Assembly (NCBI GenBank): GCA_029194675.1 | Contig: JARFXP010000009.1 | Coordinates: forward strand, 1 to 57,403 | Direction of reading: 5' to 3' | Source of the DNA: Nitrospira sp. | GTDB lineage: Bacteria; Nitrospirota; Nitrospiria; Nitrospirales; Nitrospiraceae | Length of the DNA: 57,403 nucleotides | Shown: in pieces, positions 1-9,011 of the stretch | Layout of the letters: each line of letters starts with the position of its first letter | Position numbering within the stretch: the first letter of the stretch is position 1 | Program-made: the position numbers and the translations under genes | The notes under the pieces: generated by a model | Database searches by the model: none | The model's input: the letters and a program-made list of their open reading frames with translations, nothing else | Told to the model about the DNA's origin: nothing

Positions 1-458
<458 letters not shown>

Positions 459-533
459 CGGCGGGCCTGAGACTCGCTGTCGCTCCCAAGTTCTCGGAAT
501 GACCCTTCCAGCCTTCTGCGACGCGAACCTTCT

Positions 534-745
534 GGAATTCCTTCAGCTGCGGTCGCTTCGGCGACCGCAGTCTTTCAGTCAGTTGCAGCTTTCACATCGC
601 CGAAGGCTCGGTGGGTCCCCATTCCTTCACCGAGGTCGCTCCAGAGAGCTACAGGCCCGCCTGAGCGAAAAGCGAAAAGAGAGCGCAATGAAGACGCACC
701 TGTTTGAGAGAGGAAAAAGGAAAGGTCGCCTGAGAAGGTGGCCTT
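534..745 (+). repeat. Diverged intergenic repeat, copy 1 (flanks IDO-like gene)
   Basis: Shared blocks with 2109-2235: GGAATTCC at 534-541 and 2109-2116, CGCTCCAGAG at 637-646 and 2129-2138, GCTACAGGCCC at 648-658 and 2140-2150, followed in both by purine-rich sequence. In copy 1 about 83 extra bases, including the terminator hairpin, separate the first two blocks. The origin is unknown; both copies lie outside genes and face the same way. Confidence 0.45.
547..576 (+). terminator. Intrinsic terminator-like hairpin with UUCG loop
   Basis: A perfect 10-bp inverted repeat (547-556 paired with 561-570) closes a TTCG tetraloop, one of the most stable RNA loops known, and is followed by a short T-rich run (tcttt). 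It sits 89 bases after the ahcY stop and reads as its terminator. The T tract is short, so termination efficiency cannot be judged from sequence. Confidence 0.7.
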
Positions 746-813
746 CTAATTTTAATTCAGCCTTTGTATTCCCTTCCAGCTAAGTCCTTTGCGGTTTTGT
801 TTTTGGAGGCCGA

Positions 814-2061
814 TTGCAATCTCGTGAACGAGTGGTAGAGTGTGATCAAGGAGTCGTTGTGAAATCCTCCACATTCCAACCGCTGTCGCTTGCAGATTTT
901 GACGTTTCTCCTGAACGGGGTTTCCTGCCGTCGGATCCCTGTGAAGCGCTGCCCGATTGTCCCGTACTAAACCATCTGAGCCGTGAGATGCCGAAATTGT
1001 TGAGCGCGCGCCAGGTCCGGCAGTTTATCGACGAACAACCGTCGTTACTTCCATCCGTTCCATCTCGTTGGCGTGATGAGGAATTCCGAGCGGCAATGCG
1101 AATTCTTTCGTTCGCTGGCCATGCCTATGTCTGGGAAACACCAGGACAGCCGACCGTCAAGCTACCTTCCCAACTCGCGTGGCCGTGGTATGAGATCGCC
1201 CAGAGGCTTGGCCGTCCCCCAATCCTTTCCTATGGCTCCTACGCCCTAGACAACTGGCGCCGGCTTGATCCGATGAAGCCCATTCAGCTCGATAATATTG
1301 TGTTGCTTCAGAATTTTCTCGGTGGGCTGGATGAAGAGTGGTTCGTCGTGGTCCACATCCAGATCGAACGGCAGGCGGGGCCCGGCTTGGAGAGCCTGCT
1401 TCGAGCGATCAATGCAGCCTTGGAAGGGAAGGACGACGAAGTTCTATGGGGGTTACAGGCGCTGGCGTCTGCTCAAACGGCCATGCGCGACACACTGCTG
1501 CGCATGAAAGAACGCTGCGATCCCTATGTGTATTACACCCGCGTGAGACCCTACATCCACGGTTGGAAGAACAGTCCGTCGCTGCCCGATGGCCTCATCT
1601 ATGACAATGTCGAAGCCTTTGTCCAACAGCCGCAGCAGTTTCGTGGCGAGACCGGGGCGCAGAGCTCGATTGTTCCTTGTCTGGACGCAGGATTGGGCAT
1701 CCATCATGCGCCTGATCCCTTGACGGTGTATCTACAAGAAATGAGGGAATACATGCCGCCACGCCACCGCGCCTTTCTTCATGCTTTGGAGAACCAGACT
1801 GATAGCCAGAGGCGCACTCTCCTTTCCGGCTATGTCCATGATCGCAGGCAGCATCACCCCGAACTGTGGTCCGCCTACTGTGCTTGTGTCAACTTGCTGG
1901 CGCAGTTCCGAGAAATCCACATCGGCTATGCCGACAGCTACATCAATCGCCAGCATCAAACCAGTACGACCAATCCCACAGCCGTGGGCACCGGCGGCAC
2001 TCCCTTCATGACCTACCTGCAGAAGCATCTGGACGAAACCAAACAAGCTATCTTGACCTAG
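814..2061 (+). CDS. Indoleamine 2,3-dioxygenase-like haem dioxygenase
   Basis: Probable haem enzyme that opens the indole ring of tryptophan (or a related indole) to the N-formylkynurenine type product. Seen: ILSYGSYALDNWRR, QNFLGGLDEEWF, TRVRPYIHGW, EMREYMPPRHRAFL, then REIHIGYADSYI and the glycine-rich GTGGTPFMTYL near residues 392-402; these match the order of motifs in IDO proteins, whose length (about 400 residues) also fits. The proximal haem histidine should lie in the C-terminal third (HIGYADSYI region). Two starts are possible: TTG at 814 with GGAGG seven bases upstream region, or GTG at 859 preceded by AAGGAG with a better spacing. A KynB-like hydrolase lies about 3.4 kb away. Bacterial IDO-like proteins may use other indoles, so tryptophan as substrate is inferred. 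Confidence 0.88.
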   Translation: MQSRERVVECDQGVVVKSSTFQPLSLADFDVSPERGFLPSDPCEALPDCPVLNHLSREMPKLLSARQVRQFIDEQPSLLPSVPSRWRDEEFRAAMRILSFAGHAYVWETPGQPTVKLPSQLAWPWYEIAQRLGRPPILSYGSYALDNWRRLDPMKPIQLDNIVLLQNFLGGLDEEWFVVVHIQIERQAGPGLESLLRAINAALEGKDDEVLWGLQALASAQTAMRDTLLRMKERCDPYVYYTRVRPYIHGWKNSPSLPDGLIYDNVEAFVQQPQQFRGETGAQSSIVPCLDAGLGIHHAPDPLTVYLQEMREYMPPRHRAFLHALENQTDSQRRTLLSGYVHDRRQHHPELWSAYCACVNLLAQFREIHIGYADSYINRQHQTSTTNPTAVGTGGTPFMTYLQKHLDETKQAILT

Positions 2062-2108
2062 CCACACTCGCCCGGATGACAGGCCCCAGTCCTCGCCCCG
2101 GACTTTCA

Positions 2109-2235
2109 GGAATTCCCTCAACTAAGGCCGCTCCAGAGTGCTACAGGCCCACCTAAAGGAAGAACGTAAGAGCACGCAGTTAGGAACACCTGCACCACAC
2201 CTACAAAAGGAAGAGCTAGAAAAGCCTTCTTGGAC
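2109..2235 (+). repeat. Diverged intergenic repeat, copy 2
   Basis: Second copy of the blocks described for 534-745, placed 48 bases after the IDO-like stop codon. The two copies bracket exactly one gene, as would be left by a mobile insertion or by duplication of a 3' flank. Divergence is considerable, so the event is not recent. Confidence 0.45.
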
Positions 2236-2294
2236 CATTTCCTTGTCATCAAGTACAATGACCATGAAGCTGGAATGAGATTTCTCTCCGAGAC

Positions 2295-3116
2295 ATGACC
2301 CTACCATCTGATTTCGTTCCTCGGTGCAAGGAATTCAATATTATTACCGTATCTTCCGGTAGACCACACCGAATCGCAAAAATTATATTCGGAAGCGACG
2401 GTAGCATATATGTGACGTTTCCCAGCTTTTCTCGCAGTGATGGGCTGGCTGCTGTCTTAACACTCACGGGTGACGCCAAGTATCCAGCCAGCTTGGATTT
2501 GGCGAAGTATGGCAAAGTAACTGGTCACCGCGTGAAGTACTCACATCATCCCGATGGGCTGGCCCATTTCTCGCAAAAGAAAAAGGTACGATCTGAGATA
2601 CGGAGAAAAGCTTGCCCGTTGAATCTTCAGATCGGACATCTCTTTACAATCCAGCTTCAAGGCGTTCATGCGTTCAATCCTCCACGTCCATCAGACACGG
2701 CTCATCCGATAATCATTACCATCGAAGGTGAAATCCGAACACTGAAGATAGTGTGCTTCAGAACTCAGCTTTCGAAGATTCAAACAAACTTGGCAGGACA
2801 GAGAGAAGGACGGCCCATCTTTATGCGAACAAGAGATGGCTCATTGAGGCCAGGGGTGGCTATCGCTCCACCTCAGGAGAGTCCGTTTGGTGACTCGATG
2901 CTTTTTCTTATTCCGGAGGAAGTAACACCATCGTCCGAAGACCAAGAACCTTTCCTAATGTTTCTTGGAGGATTTGACTATTATGAAGCTGCTCTAGATT
3001 TATCACAGGGCACATCCTTTTTGGGCTTGCTTTATCCCTGTTCGGATTTCAATAAACTCAGAAGCATGATCGGGACAATTGATCTTCCCTCTTTTCAGGC
3101 TGAGAAGCCGATCTAG
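2295..3116 (+). CDS. Hypothetical protein, AT-richer than its surroundings
   Basis: An open frame of 273 codons that I do not recognise. It has no signal peptide or membrane segment. The protein is mixed alpha/beta in character with a basic stretch near residues 93-107 (SQKKKVRSEIRRKACP) and a C-terminal acidic/aromatic part containing FLGGFDYYEAALDLS. Base composition is visibly lower in GC than the neighbouring genes, and it lies between a diverged repeat copy and a damaged DUF429 gene, so recent acquisition is plausible. No clear ribosome site precedes the ATG. It could be a defence- or mobile-element-associated orphan; nothing in the sequence proves a function. Confidence 0.6.
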   Translation: MTLPSDFVPRCKEFNIITVSSGRPHRIAKIIFGSDGSIYVTFPSFSRSDGLAAVLTLTGDAKYPASLDLAKYGKVTGHRVKYSHHPDGLAHFSQKKKVRSEIRRKACPLNLQIGHLFTIQLQGVHAFNPPRPSDTAHPIIITIEGEIRTLKIVCFRTQLSKIQTNLAGQREGRPIFMRTRDGSLRPGVAIAPPQESPFGDSMLFLIPEEVTPSSEDQEPFLMFLGGFDYYEAALDLSQGTSFLGLLYPCSDFNKLRSMIGTIDLPSFQAEKPI

Positions 3117-3317
3117 GTCACTATTTTGTATGGGCACCATAAAGAGGAACCACACAGCCTTCACTTCATTTCAAGCCCTAGGGTGGCCATGCCTACGGTC
3201 CCCAACTGAACCGAGGCAAGTGCACTAGACTAGCTAAATTTCCTGTCGAGGTACAGTGACAGGCACAGTTTTTATTTTTTGCTGGCCTGCTACAATCCCA
3301 CCGACAGGAACACTCCG

Positions 3318-3952
3318 ATGGCCAAGAACTCGTCCTTAGTTGTAGTCGGCATCGATCTCGCCGGATCGCCGAAGCGCCCGACTGGTCTGTGTGTGCTGCG
3401 CGATTTGACTGCTGAAACGCATGTAGTGTTCGGCGACGATGAGATCATCAACTTCGTTAAAGAGGTTCGACCTACTCTCGTCCCAATCGATGCCCCGCTC
3501 AGCTTGCCGAAGGGACGACGGACGATCCACGATCGTTCTGGTGAGCATCTGCGTGAATGCGATCGAGCATTGCTTCGCCACGGGATCCGCTTTTTCCCCG
3601 TCACGCTTGGCCCCATGCGCATGCTGACCGAGCGCGGACTTGCTTTGAAGAGTATGCTCGCCACCATGGGTTATCAGGCCATGGAGTGTTTCCCAGGAGC
3701 TGCGCAAGATCTATGGGGAATTCCTCGGCAACATCAAGATAGGCTCGGCTTGCGTTATGGATTGAGAAAACTCGGCCTGCGCGGTTTGAAAAATCGGCTA
3801 CCAGCGATGAGTTGGACGCTACGACAGCCGCCCTGGTCGGTCGATGGTTTCTGCTGGGTCAAGGCATGATGTTGGGCGGAGAGACGGGCATCCTAATCCC
3901 GGTGAACACCCGGCGACGGAGGAACGAAGTTTCTTTCTTGCGGGATGGCTAA
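3318..3952 (+). pseudogene. DUF429 family protein, frameshifted near the 3' end
   Basis: The N-terminal 157 or so residues match the DUF429 family (RNase H-fold, function unsettled): VVVGIDLAGSPKRPTG at the start, PIDAPLSLP, and YQAMECFPGAAQDLWG. After the A5 run at 3789-3793 the frame changes and the visible frame ends at 3869 with unrelated residues. Adding one A restores KKSATSDELDATTAALVGRWF and continues to a stop at 3950-3952, which is the expected family C terminus (xSDELDAxxAAL motif). So either the gene carries a single-base deletion or the sequence has a homopolymer error. The start is taken at ATG 3318, with AGGAA nine bases upstream, rather than the TTG at 3279. The restored end meets the end of the convergent patatin gene. 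Confidence 0.82.
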
Positions 3953-5424
3953 AAAGGTCGTTGGCTCTCCCCTGTCGCTCGATCCGGTGTTTGCAGCGGC
4001 AACGGAGTGGTTGCCGCTTCCGCTTCGATGTCGCGCAGGAGCCGCTGAAATTCCTTGTCATCTCTGAGCAGCTTGGAGGCTGCCGACAGGAGATGATCCA
4101 GCTGCTCACCGGTCAATGCGAGGTTGGTAGGAATGTTCATGAGCCTCGCATGTTCTTCGACATCCTCCAACTCCATCAGACTGACATTGATGAAATAAAT
4201 GTCAGCATCCGGCGTGAATATGCTCGAACCGGTCGGTGGTCGTTGGCGCAATTGCACCCGCCATTGCGTGACGGCCTGGCTCATGAGCTCGAACGTGTCG
4301 GTGGAATAGCGATTGATCGGAATATCAACCAAGGCCCTGCTGGCTCGCCACAGACCCGGAATCTCACTCAACGTATACTGGCTCACATCCGGGGCAGTCT
4401 CGGCGCTGACCATGAGATAGACCAGCTTTCTGATATTTCTCACACCGAGCAATTGGAAGTAGGACTCGAAGTCTCCGACCAGTGCCGTCGTTTCCAGCAC
4501 ACTGCGCATGCCGACATTGTCGGCCAGTCCTCCGTCCAGCAGATGGATATAGGGGCGCTTGTCCGCATCGAGGTACGATCTCAGTTCGTTTGCCCGCCGT
4601 CGTCCCCACGTGGTCTTCCTCATTTCCGTAAAACGGGCCGGCGGTTCAAATCCGCATTGCCCGGCATAGTTTTTCATCGCGATCGGGCTGAGGATCATGG
4701 GCAAGGCGCTCGATGATGCCGTTGCCACGGAGAGCCGCAGTTCGCTGAGATCGGAACAGATCAGGTCGAACTGTCGCTGGTTGAACTCGAACCGCGAGAG
4801 AGTGGCCATGTCGGAAGCATGGAGGAAAACGATCGGCCGCTGGTGGCGCGAGACAAGATCGCCGAATGTGTGGCCGTCGAAGAGTGCCTCATCCAACAGT
4901 TCGGAAAAGATGTGTGTACGGCCGAAGTAGGGCGACCACAAGCGAAGCCAGTTGTGGGGCGAGCGGAAAATTCTCGCACGCAGCTCGTGCTCCCAGTCCT
5001 TGCGAAGAAAGCGGGATTCGAAGTCCTGGAAAATGCGATCACCATAGAGCGCATAATAGGCCGCCGTGAAGCTGCCGCCCGAGAGAGCCGTAATAATGTT
5101 CAGCTCATCGACCAGTCGCTTGTCTCTGCCTTCCCATCGGATCGGTGTCCGAGCCAGTTCTTGAAGCACGCCATAGGAGAGTGCCGAGGCCCTTGTGCCG
5201 CCGCCGGAAAACGAAGCGACGATGAACAGACTGTCCGAGCTGCCGGTTTTGGATGGAGGCAGGTTAATGGAGCGATAGCCGTATCCGGCATCCCACCGCG
5301 TGAGCGGCGCATTCATCGTTGGGCGCACATACTCACAGCCAAGTGTCATGCTCAACAGGCTGCACAGGAGCCACAGTCCTGCACGACAACTGGCTTGAGC
5401 CGCCTCGTGTGAGATTCCTACCAT
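3949..5424 (-). CDS. Patatin-like phospholipase lipoprotein
   Basis: Probable envelope lipid acyl hydrolase using a Ser-Asp dyad. Residues 1-30 form a signal peptide with a lipobox-like end (LSMTLGC, Cys30), suggesting a lipid-anchored protein. Oxyanion-hole glycines are at SGGGTR (73-78). The nucleophile elbow reads ALSGGSF (Ser115), where the usual first Gly of GxSxG is Ala, a variation that occurs in related branches. The catalytic Asp is in LLDGGLADN (Asp297). 491 residues is long for a bare patatin domain; the extra C-terminal 170 residues have no obvious domain. It is monocistronic, convergent with the DUF429 remnant. Substrate unknown. Confidence 0.88.
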   Translation of the reverse strand: MVGISHEAAQASCRAGLWLLCSLLSMTLGCEYVRPTMNAPLTRWDAGYGYRSINLPPSKTGSSDSLFIVASFSGGGTRASALSYGVLQELARTPIRWEGRDKRLVDELNIITALSGGSFTAAYYALYGDRIFQDFESRFLRKDWEHELRARIFRSPHNWLRLWSPYFGRTHIFSELLDEALFDGHTFGDLVSRHQRPIVFLHASDMATLSRFEFNQRQFDLICSDLSELRLSVATASSSALPMILSPIAMKNYAGQCGFEPPARFTEMRKTTWGRRRANELRSYLDADKRPYIHLLDGGLADNVGMRSVLETTALVGDFESYFQLLGVRNIRKLVYLMVSAETAPDVSQYTLSEIPGLWRASRALVDIPINRYSTDTFELMSQAVTQWRVQLRQRPPTGSSIFTPDADIYFINVSLMELEDVEEHARLMNIPTNLALTGEQLDHLLSAASKLLRDDKEFQRLLRDIEAEAATTPLPLQTPDRATGESQRPF

Positions 5425-5497
5425 AGGGTCGCGGAAGGATGTCGAAGGGATAAAAGAGGGTCAAGCACTGAGATCAGCACGATCCCGGAACGGAAGA

Positions 5498-6325
5498 TCA
5501 GTGTCGTGGCATTACAGCAATAATCCGTAGCGGGCCACCAGTCCCACCGGCAATCTTCATCGGAAGCGCGATGACATCAAAGCCACGATCCGGCAAATCA
5601 CCCAGATCGGCAAGATTCTCGAACACCGGCACGTTCTGAGAAAGCAGCGCGACGTGTGTTTCGAACTTGGTCGATTGTCCATAGTCGATTGAGGCCGTGT
5701 CGATACCCACGGCCTTCACTTGCCGTTCGCGCACCAACCAGGCGGCCGCTTCGGGATGTAACCCTGGGAAATGGAGCGCGCGTAGCCCTTCTTGACCCCG
5801 CACTTCAGTTCCCAGATAGTCCTTGCGACTTGGCCAGAACCGGGCATAGCCCGTGTTCAACAGGATGATAGCGTGGTTTGGAATTCGCCCATGCTCTGCC
5901 TCCCATCGTTCGAAATCCGAGATCGCCACACGATAATCACGATCACGTACACATTGCGCTGTGACATCGATTCGGATGCCACCTCCAACTAATCGTTCGA
6001 CCGGAATCTGATCCAGTGTCTGCTTCCCTTTGGAGAAGTGAATCGGCGCATCGATATGGGTGCCGCCATGTTCAGGCATCTCTACACGGTTCGAGGCGTA
6101 GTAGTACCCGCCCACGGTATTCTCCGCATGCTGGACGATCAGCTTAAAATCCTGCTCCGTAGGCCAGACAATCGTATCCGATCCAAAGGAATGGGTCAGA
6201 TCAACAATCCGCGATCGTTCCCAAGCAAGAAGATTGCGCTGAGGACTAGCAGTGGAGCACCCCACGGTCACGATGAGGTACATGACCGCGATCAGCATTC
6301 CTATCGGGGGAGTCGGCCTCTTCAA
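5498..6325 (-). CDS. Cyclase/kynurenine formamidase-like metal hydrolase with signal peptide
   Basis: Member of the cyclase family that includes bacterial kynurenine formamidase KynB, metal-dependent hydrolases. The signature HGGTHIDAPIHF is present with His86, His90, Asp92 and His96, the expected metal ligands. Further family motifs are IVDLTHSF near 40 and ILLNTGYARFW in the middle. Unlike cytosolic KynB (about 210 residues) this protein begins with a hydrophobic segment ending LIVTVGC (Cys23), so it is probably exported, perhaps as a lipoprotein. An IDO-like gene that would produce N-formylkynurenine lies 3.4 kb upstream on the other strand; a functional pairing is possible but the exported location argues against a simple pathway partner. 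Confidence 0.85.
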   Translation of the reverse strand: MKRPTPPIGMLIAVMYLIVTVGCSTASPQRNLLAWERSRIVDLTHSFGSDTIVWPTEQDFKLIVQHAENTVGGYYYASNRVEMPEHGGTHIDAPIHFSKGKQTLDQIPVERLVGGGIRIDVTAQCVRDRDYRVAISDFERWEAEHGRIPNHAIILLNTGYARFWPSRKDYLGTEVRGQEGLRALHFPGLHPEAAAWLVRERQVKAVGIDTASIDYGQSTKFETHVALLSQNVPVFENLADLGDLPDRGFDVIALPMKIAGGTGGPLRIIAVMPRH

Positions 6326-6615
6326 GAGATAACCCCGTTCTTAAATCTCCATCTCGAAGGCTGCAACGCAGCAGCATCGTTGCTCTTCCTTCCCACCCTC
6401 CTCCGTCTCGGATCGAACGGATGCGCGGTGAGGTTCGCGCCATAGCTGGGATTGCTAAATCGGCAGGCAAGAGATATTGGGTGCGACGGCATTGCGACGG
6501 GAGTCGCAGCATTAGAGTCGCACCCAAAAGAAAAGAACGAAGTTCGTCACCCGTCTGGATTCAACACATTATGGCGCAAGCGAGTCCGCGCATCCGTTCG
6601 TCGCCGAGACCTCCC

Positions 6616-6939
6616 TTACTTCCCAAATGCTTTTTTCAGCAGCGGCTCGATCTCACCCTTGGCGGCCATCGGGTCGAGGATATCGGTATCTCCATAGAAG
6701 GTGCCGTCGATAAACACCTTGGGTAGCGTCGGCCAATTGGTCATCTTCGTCAGCGCTTCCCGCTTATCCGGCTGCGACAGGACGTCGATGAGTTCGTAGG
6801 GATACCCGTACCGATCGAAAAACTGCATGGTCTCTCTCGTAAACCCGCACATCGGCATGGTCTTCGTTCCCTTGCCGTAAATCAAAATCTTATGGGCCTT
6901 GACTTCTTTCTGAATTTCTTCTTCGATCGGCTCGGCCAT
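6616..6939 (-). CDS. grxD: Monothiol glutaredoxin (Grx4/GrxD type)
   Basis: Small cytosolic protein that binds a 2Fe-2S cluster with glutathione and passes it on, usually with a BolA partner. Seen: KGTKTMPMCGFT with the single active Cys31 in a CGFT motif (CGFS is commonest), then WPTLPKVFIDG (the cis-Pro TVP-like loop) and GDTDIL for glutathione contact. 107 residues is the full family length. It follows the BolA gene by nine bases on the same strand, an arrangement often conserved. Confidence 0.95.
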   Translation of the reverse strand: MAEPIEEEIQKEVKAHKILIYGKGTKTMPMCGFTRETMQFFDRYGYPYELIDVLSQPDKREALTKMTNWPTLPKVFIDGTFYGDTDILDPMAAKGEIEPLLKKAFGK

Positions 6940-6948
6940 GGTCTCCTC

Positions 6949-7188
6949 CTATGCCTCATCTCTGGTGCGCGCGGTTAATTCGAGCGCATGAATGCGCCCA
7001 TCCTTCATCGGTGCATCCAACGCTTGATAGATCATTCGATGCCGGTCCATGAGATTTTTCCCTTGAAACCCATTGGAGACGATCTCAACCTTCAGATGAT
7101 TCATCGTTCCCGTACGATCGGTTACTGTCACCTCGGCATCCGGCAGGCTCTTGCGAATATAGTCGGTCAGAACATCTGGTGTAATCAC
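6949..7188 (-). CDS. BolA/IbaG family protein
   Basis: 79-residue BolA-fold protein, partner of monothiol glutaredoxins in iron-sulfur cluster handling. Seen: the helix with SLPDAEVTVTDRTG, then HLKVEIVSNGFQGKNLMDRHRMIYQAL, where the FxGkxxxxRHrxvy pattern with conserved His is the family signature. The length is IbaG-like. It is the first gene of the BolA-glutaredoxin pair and is transcribed divergently from the response regulator operon across 246 bases. Confidence 0.93.
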   Translation of the reverse strand: MITPDVLTDYIRKSLPDAEVTVTDRTGTMNHLKVEIVSNGFQGKNLMDRHRMIYQALDAPMKDGRIHALELTARTRDEA

Positions 7189-7369
7189 CGGCCTCTTCTC
7201 TCCTAGCTTTTTTCAATACCCTAGCCGAAATTGGCTCTGAAACGCAATGAGCTTCCCGGTTGGTGGTTTTCAACAATGTGGTGGTGCAATTGAGCCACTC
7301 AGTGGAAGCATGGAGATATTCTCAGCACGCAAACAGTTGAAAGCTTTCAATGTCATCTCGATCACGACT

Positions 7370-7385
7370 CGGCATCGACCTTGCG
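7370..7385 (+). promoter_or_regulatory. Putative sigma-54 (-24/-12) promoter for the two-component operon
   Basis: The sequence cGGCATcgaccTTGCg has GG at 7371-7372 and GC at 7383-7384 separated by exactly ten bases, close to the consensus TGGCAC-N5-TTGC. Initiation would fall near 7396, leaving about 39 bases before the ATG at 7435, which is a normal leader. No activator site was recognised. Confidence 0.5.
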
Positions 7386-7434
7386 CTACTCGTTCTCCAA
7401 CGCAAACAATTCCCCCTTCACCAAGGAGGTCGTT

Positions 7435-7869
7435 ATGAGCGAATTCAAGTCTGGGTTTTTTGTAGGAGGTGATAGCTGCAACGGTCGCGTCCTTGTTGTG
7501 GATGATGAGCCTGATATCCGCAAGGTCGTCCGAATGACCCTGCAGAAGGCCGGCTACGATGTCCTTGAAGCAGAGAACGGCGAGAAGGCCATCGAAACCA
7601 TCAATTCGGGCGAAAATCGTCTGCTCCTTGACATCATGATCTGCGATATCCGGATGCCGAAGGTGAATGGCATCGAGGCGATCGCCTACTTCCGCCAGAA
7701 CTATCCGCGGGTACCCTTGATCGTTCTGACTGGATTTCCGGACACGGACATGGCCACATCGTTGCTGAGGCAGGGAGTAGTGGACTATCTCGTGAAGCCG
7801 GTGGAAGGCGAGAAACTGAAAGCCTCCGTCGCACGCGCCATGGAACAACGTGAATTGGCTCCTCTATGA
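7435..7869 (+). CDS. Response regulator, receiver domain only
   Basis: Single CheY-like receiver of 144 residues with acidic pair DDE at 23-25, phospho-acceptor Asp71 in ICDIRMPKVNG, the Thr of VLTGFPD near 98 and Lys of LVKPVEG near 121. No output domain, so it must act by phosphotransfer or protein binding. The ATG at 7435 is chosen because AAGGAGG lies at 7423-7429; an upstream TTG at 7381 falls within the putative sigma-54 element. Its stop overlaps the next start (ATGA at 7866-7869), coupling it to the kinase genes. Confidence 0.93.
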   Translation: MSEFKSGFFVGGDSCNGRVLVVDDEPDIRKVVRMTLQKAGYDVLEAENGEKAIETINSGENRLLLDIMICDIRMPKVNGIEAIAYFRQNYPRVPLIVLTGFPDTDMATSLLRQGVVDYLVKPVEGEKLKASVARAMEQRELAPL

Positions 7870-9011
7870 TGGATTGGACGACATCACGGCCAGAGGGTCT
7901 GGCGGCCACCTCTTCACCCAACGCTCATCTGCGGATCCTGAGCGAGCGGAGTGAATCGGTGCCCGCCTCGTCTCTGATCAGAGTGGCCATCGTCGGAGCG
8001 GGCCGTGGTGGAACCGCACTACTCGATGTGCTTCACCAGATCGGCACGATTGAGATCGTCGGTATCGCCGATAAGGACCCCTCTGCACCAGGACTCCAAC
8101 GAGCCCAGGAGATCAACGTGACGATCTATGACCGAGTCGCCGATCTGATCAAGAGCCCGGGGCTCAATCTTGTCATGGACGTCACCGGTGATCCAGCAAT
8201 GGAGTCGATGCTTCGTGAACAACTGCCGGCAGGGGCGGATATCATAAGCGGACAGGCGGCGCGACTTCTCTGGACACTCGTGCAGCATGAATCGACATTC
8301 CAAACCGAGTTGCTCCATGCGGAGAAACTCGCGGGAATCGGCTCGTTTGCAGCGGGCATCGCCCACGATATGAATAATCCGCTGCAGCTGATTCTCGGTT
8401 TGGCGGAAAATCTGGCCGACGAGGTCAACCTCGATGTCGTGCATGCCCAAGCACTGGACATCATCGACGCCGTCAAGCGCACGACCGCCATTTGTCGAGA
8501 TCTCACCTCTTACTCACGCCGCACCTCCGTACGGCAAGACGACCTGGTCAACGTCAACGGCAAGCTGGACGAAGCCCTCAAGATCGCCCGCTATGCCGTG
8601 GCTCTTCAAGACATCGACATTCACAAGCTCTATCAGCCTGACGTCGTTGTGAAGGGAAACTCGGATGAGCTCCTCCATGTGTTCGTCAATCTCATCACGA
8701 ATGCCGTCCAGGCCATGGAACACCGCGGCACCCTGACGCTGGAGACCTCAGCTGTGGCCGGCACAACACAGGTTCGTGTTTCGGACACCGGCTGCGGCAT
8801 CCCCAGAGAGCTACAAAGTCTGATTTTCGAGCCATTTTTCACCACGAAACCTCCAGGGAAAGGAACAGGATTGGGCTTATACAACATTAGAAATGTCATC
8901 CATCGCATGAATGGCTCCATCGTGGTCGATAGCCACATCGGCCGTGGCTCAACCTTCACCCTCACTTTTCACGATGAGTCCGGCGCCGGTGAAAGCACAG
9001 CTCCATCATGA
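7866..9011 (+). CDS. Histidine kinase with N-terminal Rossmann-like domain
   Basis: Soluble sensor kinase of 381 residues. Residues 38-138 are a Rossmann-like nucleotide-binding domain: IRVAIVGAGRGGTALL (GxGxxG at 44-49), IVGIADKDP at the end of beta-2, and VMDVTGDPAM, resembling NAD-dependent dehydrogenase N-terminal domains. A short linker leads to the H-box AGIAHDMNNPLQ (His167), an N-box FVNLITNAVQAM, DTGCGIP and GTGLGLYN of the ATPase domain. There is no membrane segment. The layout suggests a kinase that reads NAD(H) or another nucleotide/ligand, but the ligand is inference. It overlaps both neighbours by four bases (7866-7869 and 9008-9011). Confidence 0.9.
   Translation: MMDWTTSRPEGLAATSSPNAHLRILSERSESVPASSLIRVAIVGAGRGGTALLDVLHQIGTIEIVGIADKDPSAPGLQRAQEINVTIYDRVADLIKSPGLNLVMDVTGDPAMESMLREQLPAGADIISGQAARLLWTLVQHESTFQTELLHAEKLAGIGSFAAGIAHDMNNPLQLILGLAENLADEVNLDVVHAQALDIIDAVKRTTAICRDLTSYSRRTSVRQDDLVNVNGKLDEALKIARYAVALQDIDIHKLYQPDVVVKGNSDELLHVFVNLITNAVQAMEHRGTLTLETSAVAGTTQVRVSDTGCGIPRELQSLIFEPFFTTKPPGKGTGLGLYNIRNVIHRMNGSIVVDSHIGRGSTFTLTFHDESGAGESTAPS

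Larger units (their letters stand above)
459..813. other. Intergenic region with hairpin and diverged repeat copy 1
   Basis: No credible gene. An open frame at 499-783 is rejected because it spans the terminator and has no family resemblance or ribosome site. The stretch from about 534 to 740 contains blocks (GGAATTCC, CGCTCCAGAG, GCTACAGGCCC, then an AG-rich run ending near AGAAGG and CCTTCT) that recur in the same order at about 2109-2235, downstream of the next gene. Confidence 0.6.
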
